Made by a program: the position numbers and the translations under genes. From assembly GCA_949130495.1 (NCBI GenBank), contig OX422222.1, positions 272,976,109 through 273,040,108 on the forward strand: a stretch of DNA of 64,000 nt. The letters run 5' to 3'. The DNA is from Sambucus nigra. Lineage: Eukaryota; Streptophyta; Magnoliopsida; Dipsacales; Adoxaceae. Below, one piece after another: positions 47,867 through 58,027 of the stretch. The notes below the pieces were generated by a model, which saw only the letters and a list, made by a program, of their open reading frames with translations, searched no databases and was not told where the DNA came from. How positions within the stretch are numbered: the first letter of the stretch is position 1; every line of letters starts with the position of its first letter.

Positions 47867-49180
47867 TGTAACACCCCGCCTAATTAAATACCAGGTGGTC
47901 AGTCCCATACCAAATTAAAACAGAATATACAGTTGGCTCATTCTTAGCATCACTGTCGAAAACATTTACAACTCACCCAATACCCAATTAAGCTGGTGTT
48001 AAAAACTTTCCAAATTTTAATTCAACAAAATTCATTTTTGAGTTTACAAATAACACAACACATATTACTATACAACACTAATAACCGAACAGATAACACA
48101 AAAGAATTTAAATGCAATTGGAATAAATATTCCCAAATAATTATCTAATACAGTAATCCCCACAATATTAAATGTATTAAAATGACACAAGTACAAGACT
48201 ATTTGACTCAGATAGAAAAGAGATAACTGAATTCCTTTGGGCGACATGCCCTAACTAAAAGAATACTGTGAATAAAATGAATATAGGCATCTAAGCAATA
48301 CTCCATAGCTCCATAGCTCGTCATAACCCGCTAAGGTTGGCGTCCCTGTTGCTGGACACCTGATATAGAAGATACAATAGAAAAGAAAATATGCAAGGAA
48401 ACGGGTCAGAGCCCGATGTGAAAATGATTTTGAAAACAGTAAGTATTTAACAAGTGAAATTAAGTATTTATTATGTACATGTTAGTATCCAAACTCTCAC
48501 ATGCTATTCTCACCTCTCATCTAGAGTGCACACTTAACGTTTCATATTAACCTCCTAGTTAATGGTTCTTCTTCAGTAGTTTTCATAATATAATTCCATC
48601 CCATATCATAACCCCGTATGTTCCATACCATACGTCATATAATCATTCATATACGTTTTTCATTTATATGAATCGTTTCTCATTAACATGAATTAAGCTC
48701 TTCAATAAATATTCATTAACTTATTTCAATTCTTTTCTCAATTCATCGTTATCTACAATTATCACACAGTAGATGATTTAACTGTTATATACACATACAT
48801 TTAATTTATTATATATATATGCATATATAATGTGGCACCCCGAGTCACATCTGCGGTGCAATGCATTACTCTGTTATCATGTCCGAATATCGCTGGTCGC
48901 CAAATAGGGGACTAAAGGTTAGGTAAGGATTCCTCGAACCACAAACAACAACACAAATATTGGAGACGAACATAGTTTTCATACCCACGGGCCATGCACA
49001 TACCTACGTTCCCATAGTCAACGGACTTATCAAATCTCCGATAAGTCTTTCATAGACCTATGTTCTCGAGCAAAAAATCAAAAATCGCATGGATTCATCA
49101 GGATATGACTTCCTTCATGCGCAAACCTCCCGTCGATAGCAAGTAATATAGGTATGCCATACACATAAATTATTAATCAA
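47867..49180 (-). repeat. S2 LTR, 3' segment
   Basis: Runs from the GTGTTACA end to the Athila-like insertion; ATCAA at 49176-49180 is one target copy. No gene. Confidence 0.8.
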
Positions 49181-50634
49181 TGATACGGCGGAAATATTGC
49201 GTATTTCACCCGTTAACCTACGCGTTATTAGCCCCCTCGGGTATCTTATTGCCTATATTTATGCTCGTTAACCAGAAAACCCTCGGATTTCTATGTTAAC
49301 ATGTTTTGCAGGGGTTAATTGAGCTTTTGTAGGTGTTTGGATGCTTAGTGTGAACTTCGGATGCGTTTCGCTTGATTTCCGTACACAACCGCACGCGCAA
49401 GGGCATTTTAGTCTTTTGACAGCTTGGGTACCTGGCCCAACATCTACACAGAAGTTGTATCTCTCCTCGCTAGCTTCGCGTGGCCGCCAACGGTGCACAA
49501 TTCCGATGCATAACGACAAAGTTACGGCGATTTGAGCGACGTTGGATTGTATGCCAATGCAGGGGAAAATGCAGGCTGCCCTTGCTTGATCGATCGATCG
49601 AGCCTGGGGTCGATCGATCGAGCATTATTATTTTTGCCACGTTTTCCACTGTCGATCGATCAACCACAGGGGTCGATCGATCGATCCCCTATTTTTCCCC
49701 TGCAGATATTTTCTTTCTTTTATTCCAACTTACTATATAAGTTGGTTTTTGTTGTAATAAGAGAACCACTTACATATTTAGAGACCCACATATTCTGATC
49801 TAGATAGTTTTAGTTAGGGTTTGGTGTGGAGAGTTCATTTCTCTCTTCTTCTTGGATTGACAACCCATGTGGTTTGTAAGATTGAACTATTCACTTCCTC
49901 TCCATTAATATAGTTTGTTCTTCTTCTTCTCTTGCCTTGTAATTTAGTTTCAATGCTTTCTAACTAGTTTACTTGATTTAATTCTTGCTTTCTTAGTTTA
50001 ATTATCATATTTTAGTTTAACTCACCATGCACCCTTAGATAAATAGGGTCGGGATTTCATTTCCGCCATTTTCGGGCCCCGAGCTCCGAAAACTAGGTTT
50101 TGTGCAAAATCACGTTTAATTGAAACCGGGTGTATTAAAGTTGGATTGTTATGCATTTAACTTTATTTGTCACGCAACTTTAGTGTTTATAGCGACAATC
50201 CGAATTTAATCCACGTGCGACCATTTTCCATTAAATGTTTAATCTCGCAACTTTGGATTAAATTCCTTCTTGTGTGATGTTTATGCTTAATTGTAAATGC
50301 TCGATTAGATTGCTTTCGAGCCTTAACTCTAGTTAGTAGTTGTTTCGATCTGTTTGGTAGAATGCAATCCCGATCCTCGCTTTCCTTTAATCTAGCATTA
50401 ACTTATTCTTTTCTTTTGTCACCATAACCACCTATCATCTTTTACATTTTTATTCCTGAAGTAATTAAACAATTAACATCTAAAATTCAATCACTCCCTG
50501 TGGATTCTCGATACCCGACTTACCGCTCTACTTGCTTGTCAAGTGTAGCTGTAGCTCAGGTTCTTTTGTATGTCGAGCGGGAGCCGAAATCAACGATAGT
50601 GTCCCTACACGAACACTCGATTTGCCTCGCATCA
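49181..50634 (+). repeat. 5' LTR of the Athila-like element
   Basis: 1454 bp. Contains a four-block TCGATCGA cluster and a TATA box in an inverted repeat. Confidence 0.93.
49587..49741 (+). promoter_or_regulatory. Palindrome cluster and TATA-in-hairpin, Athila 5' LTR
   Basis: TCGATCGA blocks at 49587-49601, 49610-49622, 49651-49662 and 49672-49686. TATATAAG at 49734-49741 is 48 bp downstream and sits in the perfect inverted repeat CCAACTTA-CTATA-TAAGTTGG (49726-49746). Confidence 0.6.
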
Positions 50635-50637
50635 AAA

Positions 50638-50655
50638 TGGCGCCGTTGCCGGGGA
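50638..50655 (+). other. Primer binding site of the Athila-like element
   Basis: TGGCGCCGTTGCCGGGGA, three bases after the LTR; diagnostic of Athila-type elements. Confidence 0.92.
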
Positions 50656-50828
50656 GTGTGTTTTAGATTGTAATTGTTTTATTATTTCATAGTATTTTTC
50701 CTTTCCTATTTGTATTCTTTCTTTTAACCTTTCTTGCAGGATTTGCATACTTTGAGCGCCAAGAAACTTCTATTCGCGGTAGCTCACTTTATTTCTTAGA
50801 TTCTCCATCTTTCAACAACAAGGTAACC

Positions 50829-51737
50829 ATGTCTTTCTTTTATAGTTATTTCGGTTATTCTAATGATTCATACTTTGGGGATAGTTTTCAAGTTTTCCAT
50901 TTTCAAGACTTTCTTGAAAATGAAAGACTTGAAAACATTTATTGGAATGAAAATCGTTATTGGGAGCTTGAGTTGGATTCATTATTCGAATCCAATGACG
51001 ATCTTCATTTCATTACTTTCCAAGATGAGTTTCAACCAAATGAGGAGTCCGAGGCTCTTGAGCCGAGGAAGCCTACTTTGGAAGAGACTTTTCTTCTTTA
51101 CTCCCAAGGTTTGGAAGGCTTAAATGATGCTGGAATGAGACTTGGTTCACTTTGCGATGAGATGAATTCTTATGCACAAAACAACGAGGAGGTGGAAACT
51201 TGTGTTTCACCTCAATTTTTCAAAGAATTTCTCATCGAGTGTGAATATCTCTACCTCGAAATTCAATCTCCTTCCGACGATGAGCCAATTGAGATTGAAT
51301 TTGTTTCATCACCATATTCGTTTTCCGTGATCGAACCATTAGAATCATCGGTTGATTCCTATGAGTCGGTAGAAACTTTTAAAATTTCTACACTTCTTGC
51401 CGACGAGGACTCTTTACCGGGCTTGTTTTCGATGGATGGTATCTCGACGTGTGCACCATCTCCCATTCCCTTTGAAAAACCTTTGGGAGATGAATCGATT
51501 TTTCTTGGACCTCAAGTGTACTTTTCCCCCTTGTTATCCAAATCCCCCATCGTCCGCCTAGAATTTCAAATTGACGATGATTCATTTCTTTCACCGCCCA
51601 CATTCCTTCTGTTGTTCAAATGGAATTCCTATTTTCTAGAAGGCATGCATGCTCGGGAGGGTCCACCGTTGATCCTCCAAAGTCAAATCGTGTTTTGGAT
51701 GGACCCTCAAAAATTTAAACTTTTGGTATATAGTTAA
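50829..51737 (+). CDS. ORF1 of the Athila-like element, acidic protein of unknown function
   Basis: A 302-codon open frame with ATG, the first after the primer site and so in the gag position. I do not recognise a family. The protein is strongly acidic with many Glu, Asp, Ser and aromatic residues: an aromatic N-terminus (MSFFYSYFGYSNDSYFG), acidic stretches (ENERLENIYWNENRYW), and a Ser/Pro-rich second half. No zinc knuckle, signal peptide or membrane segment. The frame is intact despite stops in ORF2. Upstream, 50669-50745 is T-rich and ends TTCTTGCAGG, a possible 3' splice site. It could be a divergent gag piece or a lineage-specific accessory protein. Confidence 0.6.
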   Translation: MSFFYSYFGYSNDSYFGDSFQVFHFQDFLENERLENIYWNENRYWELELDSLFESNDDLHFITFQDEFQPNEESEALEPRKPTLEETFLLYSQGLEGLNDAGMRLGSLCDEMNSYAQNNEEVETCVSPQFFKEFLIECEYLYLEIQSPSDDEPIEIEFVSSPYSFSVIEPLESSVDSYESVETFKISTLLADEDSLPGLFSMDGISTCAPSPIPFEKPLGDESIFLGPQVYFSPLLSKSPIVRLEFQIDDDSFLSPPTFLLLFKWNSYFLEGMHAREGPPLILQSQIVFWMDPQKFKLLVYS

Positions 51738-52188
51738 TTGCACATCCAAAGTGTAGGTTGTATATACTAACTTCTTTATTTTTGTTTTTCTTGATTTTAG
51801 CCTAGTGTAATTAGCTAATCTCTTTTTCTTTCTTTTTGTATGCTTGGTTCTAACTCTTTTGTAGGTTCAACGGACTTGAATTTGCGGAGATATGCGCCCC
51901 GGCACACTTTTGTTAAGAAAACAATCAAAAAATTCACAAAAACATTTTTTCCTTTGTTTTTAACACGCGCATCCTCACGCAATTGCATTTGTTTTTATTT
52001 TTCTTTTATTAAATTTTTCATTTGTTGTCGTGAATATGCGTGTGCGTTGCTCATTGTACATATTTTTATTTTTTATTTTTTTATTTTCTTTAGCTTAGGC
52101 CTTTTTGGTATGTATAATTATGCCTATGTGTATTTATTTTTATTTTATTTTTATTTTTATTTTTCTATTTTTATTTCATATTTTTATG

Positions 52189-52192
<4 letters not shown>
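51738..52192. other. Non-coding T-rich spacer in the Athila-like interior
   Basis: The frame 51840-52268 is open only because of T-rich and TA-repeat sequence; I treat it as non-coding. Confidence 0.6.

Positions 52193-52256
<64 letters not shown>
52193..52256. repeat. (TA)32 microsatellite
   Basis: 64 bases of uninterrupted alternating TA, about 95 bp upstream of an internal TCGATCGA cluster. Confidence 0.95.
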
Positions 52257-52257
<1 letters not shown>

Positions 52258-52351
52258 TATATTTATAGTTATTTGATATGTAGACCCCCTATTTATCCCT
52301 TAATTGCATTTCCCCCCTTTAAAAAATTAGATGCAGTAGGCCTGGCCCTGC

Positions 52352-52391
52352 TCGATCGATCGATCGAGCCTGGCTTCGATCAATCGATCGA
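52352..52391 (+). promoter_or_regulatory. Internal TCGATCGA cluster upstream of ORF2
   Basis: TCGATCGATCGATCGAGCCTGG followed by a partly decayed block (TCGATCAATCGATCGA) resembles the first two blocks of this element's own LTR cluster (49587-49622). A pyrimidine-rich leader-like stretch follows (52420-52525). No good TATA box, so a promoter role is speculative. Confidence 0.4.
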
Positions 52392-52526
52392 CCAGGTTAA
52401 GCCGAGGTCTGCATATTTTTCCCCCATTTCTCTTATTCTATTCTCTCCTCTCTCAAAACCGATTTAGCCCTAGTTATTCCCCACACTACTTTCTTCCATT
52501 TTTCTTCCAATTGCTACACATCCAAG

Positions 52527-53008
52527 GTATAATCTTAACTAGTTTTACATGAATTTGTAGCTTTTGTTTGAATTGTGTCACAAATTGCATATTAAAACCC
52601 TAGTTTGACACATTGTTTGAATGTTGGTGTTACCCCCTTGATTTCGTTTTGAACCAACTGTTTTTCTCATGTTTCTTGATTTAAATCCACTCATGAACAT
52701 ATTTTGATTGCTGCATTGTTGGTTGTTCATGAGTGGGGTGGTTTTGTTGGTTCAAACTTGGTATTTTCGACCTTGACGCACATTGCGCATGCCAAGTGAT
52801 CGTCAAAATGCCTAAAACAGATTTCAATCCTTATTTTGACGCACACTTGGGTGATTTTCATGCCTAGTCGCATTCCGACATTTTTCATCGCAATGTTGCA
52901 TATTTTCACCTCGGTTTTGCGCACTTGCACCACCATTTCAACTTTTACACTACTAACCATAAACTGTGCTTACACTTGCTTTGTTTTGTGTAAATTCTTG
53001 TTTTGTAG
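52527..53008 (+). other. Possible intron before ORF2
   Basis: CCAAG^GTATAAT at 52526/52527 fits a 5' splice site and T-rich TTGTTTTGTAG^GTTG at about 53008/53009 fits a 3' splice site six bases before the ORF2 ATG. Sequence in between is AT-rich and stop-dense. Confidence 0.35.
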
Positions 53009-53014
53009 GTTGAA

Positions 53015-54229
53015 ATGGCACCAAAAAAATATTCTTCTACTAGGTGTGTGCCCGCTGGGGACGTCGATGGGTTCCGCTCAGAACAGGAGCGGGATTGGTT
53101 CCTTGCACATTTCTACACTTCTGAGCGACCTCTTGGTCATCATTTTGCATGGGTCCTTGAGCACATACCGAGAGAGGCGCGGGTTCTGTTGCGCCGTCAG
53201 GGGTGGGAGCCCTTTCTTTCTACTAACGGGCGCGTCAACGAGGAGTTGGTACGGATTTTCTACGCGACGTTAGTAGAGGTGAAGAGCAGTGATGGGCCGA
53301 CTACATATGAGGCCATGGTTCGTGGGGTGAGGATTCCATTTAGTATTTCAGACTTAGCGGATTTTATGGATGTTCCTCTCCTGGCGGATCCAGTCAGTTT
53401 TCTCGATGGGTCTATCTTCGGCCGTGGGACATTGATAGAGGCCCTTGCACCGGGCGAGCCGTGGAAGAGGGGTGCTTTCCGCTCGGCTGCGATGGAGGAC
53501 TTGCCTAGACTACTACACTACATCAATGTCCATTCCTTCACGGTGACGAACAACCGGTCTGAGGTTCGTCACAAGCATGCCGCACTGATCTACACTATGC
53601 TGAATGGATTGGGCAGTATCAGCTTGCCCACTATTTTTCTAGACATGATGTGCGCGACTGCGAAGGAGGTCTCCTGGAGATTTTCCCTTCCTTTTCCTAC
53701 CCTTATCACGAAGATATGTATTTCACACGGTTGCCCGGAAATGGACGCAGACCGTAAGCATGTGCCACTCGGGCTTCTCTCTAAAGACAACATCGCAAAA
53801 ATGCTGAAGCGCGAGTGGGGGCAATCGGATGGGAAGAGACAGAGGGCAGAGATGCCTAACTTACCCGACAACGAGGAGGATGAGATCAGAGAGATGGAGA
53901 TGGGTGAGGGTTCTCACGCGCCACACACAGAGGATGATGCCCGCTTTGCGGCATACCAAGCCGTGCAGGACCAGCGCTGGGAGGAGACCCAGCTCAGGTG
54001 GGCGACTTGGGAGTCCCACCTGGATCAGCAGCAGGCTCAATAGGAGCAGTTTCAGGCCGAGCAGCGGTAGGAGTGGGCTTTGCAGAGGCAGGCTAGGGCA
54101 CAGAGCAGACAGGATTACCAGATGATGTAGCGGATGATGAGAGATCTTTATCTGCAGCGCAGTGATTCCGACTCACCAGTGCCTCCTCATTTTCAGGACC
54201 CCTTTGATCCTAGTGGTTCTGGCCACTAG
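53015..54229 (+). pseudogene. ORF2 of the Athila-like element, putative plant transposon protein
   Basis: ATG at 53015 opens 342 codons to a TAG at 54041. The same frame continues to 54229, crossing TAG codons at 54041, 54068 and 54128 in a Gln-rich stretch where Gln fits each; the full protein would be about 404 residues. The N-terminal half resembles the domain found widely in plant genomes beside Athila-type elements (putative plant transposon protein): VNEELVRIFYATL, then VRGVRIPFSISDLADFMDVP. Residues 260-340 are acidic then Gln-rich, probably coiled coil. GC content is clearly higher than in the surrounding interior. Function unknown. Confidence 0.6.
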
Positions 54230-56552
54230 GCTGTTGCTATGCAGGGTTTCATTTTTGTATTCTGGGATCGGATAGTATATTGTACTTTTTATTTTTATTT
54301 TTTTATTTTTATTTTTATTTGTATTTCTTTTATTTCAGAAGTTTTAATGTATTAAGTATTTTTGTATTGAACTTATGAAATGAGAAATAAAAATGTAGTT
54401 TGTGGTTGTTTATTGGATTTTGATGTGTGTGACCTTTCATTTTATAAAATCAAAAAGTTCACCATCAATTTTTCTAGTATTTGCACTTCAGCCCCTCTAT
54501 ATTATTGTGACTTGTGACATAGATTCTCTTAACTTAATACATCGGTACATATTCTTCATATGCTTTGTACTAACTTGTTTTGCAGCTTCACTTGGACTTG
54601 TACTTATGGAGATCGCTCCACGTGTGGGTAATATCATTCTTTTCCTAGCTTTGTGTTGTGTTCTTTAATGGACGCATTGGGGACAATGCAACATTTAAGT
54701 TAGGGGGTGTAGGATATTTTATCCATTTTGCTGTTTAGTCCTTGGATTTGATTACAATTTAGTTACAAAGCATGTTTTTGTTAAAAATTTGAAAATTTGC
54801 AAAAAATATTTTCTTTCTTTTTTCTCCTTTATTGGGCATTTTGCCCTGTTTTCGATGATAAATTTTAATAATTGCCCGATCAAATAGACAATTCAACTAT
54901 GCATGTTCTCGATTTTAGAAGTTATTAGATTTTAGTCCCTAAATCATTGATATTATGAATAACTTCATGAATTAAACTTTATCCGTGAACATATGCACCA
55001 TTCTTGTTACATTGATTTGGATTAAGATTTTTATAACTCGGTATGCTTTTGTTGCATTGTATATACTTACACCGAGTGAGATTAGAGACTTATCTTCATT
55101 TGTGAGTGTATACACTATTCTTTCCTCTTTGAAAACGTTAAATTTGTCGGTAATCTCTTTATTCTTTCATTGACCGTTCATTAATTGAGTTCATACTTGA
55201 AATGTGTTACTTGAGCATGATTTTCATATGTTGTTTTGACTCGAGAATTGCGTATACTTTGTGAAATGATCATAGGCCTTCTTTGTTTTATCACCCATAT
55301 GACCTTGACCTCACCCTTTATATGTTCCCTAGTCAACCCACTTGAGCCTAAATACTAGCCTTTCTTTTCATTACCCAAAATCCCATATCCAACTCCAAAT
55401 TGGAGTTTTATACCATATATATTACCTTACATACCCTTGTTTGGATTGTTGCTGGGAATTGAATGTTATTATTGTTGTGTGGTTGCAATTTGAGTATGAA
55501 ATGAGTAAGAAGTGTCAGAAAAAGAAAGTAGTGAAAAAGTGAAGAAAAAGAGAAAGCAAAAAGCAAAAGAAAAAAAAAAGAAAAAGTGAGAAAAAGGAAG
55601 AAAAGAAAAAGAAAGAGAAAGTTGTAAATATTGTTTGTAGTGTTTCAATAAGCTTTGATTACTCTCTCGATTGTTATATCTATGCTCATTTGGACATCTT
55701 TGTCCAACTTTTGATATTGCCCACTTTTTACATTATTCCGAGTTTCATCCCCAAACACTTTGAATCCGTATATACATCCCTTTCATTTCTTACCTTAACC
55801 TAGACATACATTACAACCCTATTACAAGTCCTATGTGATCTTAGGTTGATGTAATTCAAAAATCATAATAGTTGTGATAATCTGTGAAAATGCATTTCTC
55901 CTCTTTTATGTGCGGTATCCTTTCACTGAGATTGCAATTTTTTATTTCCTATATAGCGTTCTTCTTTTGTGACATGTGCGGGGCCTGGTTTCAATTTACA
56001 TTTACTCCTTATGCCCGCATATCCCGTGTATTACCTCCCTTTTCATAGTGAATTCATTTGTTGAGCGTAATGCCCGTGAGGATTGAATATATGCATGCTT
56101 TGATGTTTAGTATCCGAATTATTTAAGTTTTTCGCCAAATCATGCTTTGCATATGCTCACTCCCCTACCACATGTTAGAGTTTCAATTCATTGAGGTGCA
56201 TTCGATAATGTTAATAACTACGGACTTCTCATGCGAATTCGTTTGCTATGCTAATAACATGTTGAAATCTTGTTCGCACTGATGAGTTTGTCTTACTTGA
56301 TCGGGCATATTTGGAGGAAACTTTATGATGTTTGTGGGTTTCATCACTGAAAACCCTCACGAGACGACACTCGTCCACTAGGGTAACCTAGGGGTTTAAC
56401 GGCTTATTGCATACGCTAAATGCAATCGAATCGCCCGCGAAAGTGGCCTTATCTTTTTTATTGCTTTTATACCATACTTTTTTACTCTCTCCTGTGTTGG
56501 TTTACTAGTTCTTCTTGTTGCATCCTATTTCATTGCTAGGGACTAGCAATGT
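54230..56552. other. Non-coding 3' interior of the Athila-like element
   Basis: No pol domain. Contains a polypurine-like AAGTTAGGGGGTG at 54696-54708, closely matching the true tract before the 3' LTR, and a 120-bp purine-rich run (AAAAAGAAAAAG type) at 55497-55622. The short frames here are AT-rich and unrecognised. Confidence 0.65.
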
Positions 56553-56567
56553 GTAAGTTAGGGGGTG
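56553..56567 (+). other. Polypurine tract of the Athila-like element
   Basis: TAAGTTAGGGGGTG directly before the 3' LTR start TGATACGG at 56568. Confidence 0.85.
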
Positions 56568-58022
56568 TGATACGGCGAAAATATTACGTATTTCACCCGT
56601 TAACCTACGCGTTATTAGCCCCCTCCGATATCTTATTCCCTATATTTATGCTCATTAACCAGACAACCCTCGGATTTCTATGTTAACATGTTTTACAGGG
56701 GTTAATTGAGCTTTTGTAGGTGTTTGGATGCTTAGTGTGAACTTCGGATGCGTTTCGCTCGATTTCCGTACACAACCGCACGCGCAAGGGCATTTTAGTC
56801 TTTTGACAGCTTGGGCACCTGGCCCGACATCTACACGGAATTTGTAGCTCTCCTCGCTAGCTTCGCGTGGCCGCCAACGATGCGCGATTCCAATGCATAA
56901 CGACAAAGTTACGGCGATTTGAGCGACGTTGGATTGTATGCCAATGCAGGGGAAAATGCAGGCTGCCCCTGCTTGATCGATCGATCGAGCCTGGGGGTCG
57001 ATCGATCGAGCATTATTATTTTTGCCACGTTTTCCACTGTCGATCGATCGACCACAGGGGTCGATCGATCGTTCCCCTGTTTTTCCCCTACAGATATTTT
57101 CTTTCTTTTATTCCAACTTACTATATAAGTTGGTTTTTGTTGTAATAAGAGAAACACTTACATATTTAGAGACCCACATATTCTGATCTAGATAGTTTTA
57201 GTTAGGGTTTGGTGTGGAGATTTCATTTCTCTCTTATTCTTGGATTGACAACCCATGTGGTTTGTAAGATTGAACTATTCACTTCCTCTCCATTAATATA
57301 GTTTGTTCTTCTTCTTCTCTTGCCTTGTAATTTAGTTTCAATGCTTTCTAACTAGTTTACTTGCTTTAATTCTTGCTTTCTTAGTTTAATTAGCATATTT
57401 TAGTTTAACTCACCATGCACCCTTAGATAAATAGGGTCGGGATTTCATTTCCGCCATTTTCGGGCCCCGAGCTCCAAAAACTAGGTTTTGTGCAAAATCA
57501 CGTTTAATTGAAACCGCTTGTATAAAAGTTGGATTGTTATGCGTTTAACTTTATTTGTCACGCAACTTTAGTGTTTATAGCGACAATCCGAATTTAATCC
57601 ACGTGCGACCATTTTCCATTAAATGTTTAATCTCGCAACTTTGGATTAAATTCCTTCTTGTGTGATGTTTATGCTTAATTGTAAATGCTCGATTAGATTG
57701 CTTTCGAGCCTTAACTCTAGTTAGTAGTTGTTTCGATCCGTTTGGTAGAATGCAATCCCGATCCTCGCTTTCCTTTAATCTAGCATTAACTTATTCTTTT
57801 CTTTTGTCACCATAACCACCTATCATCTTTTACATTTTTATTCCTGAAGTAATTAAACAATTAACATCTAAAATTCAATCACTCCCAGTGGATTCTCGAT
57901 ACCCGACTTACCGCTCTACTTGCTTGTCAAGTGTAGCTGTAGCTTAGGTTCTTTTGTATGTCGAGCGGGAGCCGAAATCAAAGATAGTGTCCCTACACGA
58001 ACACTCGGTTTGCCTCCCATCA
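56568..58022 (+). repeat. 3' LTR of the Athila-like element
   Basis: 1455 bp; differences from the 5' LTR are scattered and mostly transitions. Confidence 0.93.
56974..57129 (+). promoter_or_regulatory. Palindrome cluster and TATA-in-hairpin, Athila 3' LTR
   Basis: Four TCGATCGA blocks at 56974-57073 and TATATAAG at 57122-57129, spacing 49 bp, same inverted repeat around the TATA. Confidence 0.6.
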
Positions 58023-58027
58023 ATCAA

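Larger units (their letters stand above)
49181..58022 (+). mobile_element. Athila-like non-autonomous element with two ORFs
   Basis: 8842 bp with LTRs 49181-50634 and 56568-58022 (TGATACGGCG to CATCA) that agree at roughly 97% by eye, and an exact ATCAA duplication (49176-49180 and 58023-58027). The PBS TGGCGCCGTTGCCGGGGA is that of Athila elements. The 5.9-kb interior has two ORFs and no protease, reverse transcriptase, RNase H or integrase, so it depended on a partner. It is the youngest or one of the youngest insertions here. Confidence 0.9.

Noticed and set aside
51840..52467. ORFs of 120-142 codons with YIYIYIYI
   Set aside because: Open only through the (TA)32 microsatellite and T-rich DNA.
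53590..53871. Minus-strand frame of 93 codons
   Set aside because: Shadow of ORF2; no family resemblance and ORF2 on the plus strand is far longer.
55497..55622. Poly(A) tail of a LINE or processed transcript
   Set aside because: It is a purine-rich A/G tract inside the Athila-like interior, with no LINE coding sequence or target duplication around it.
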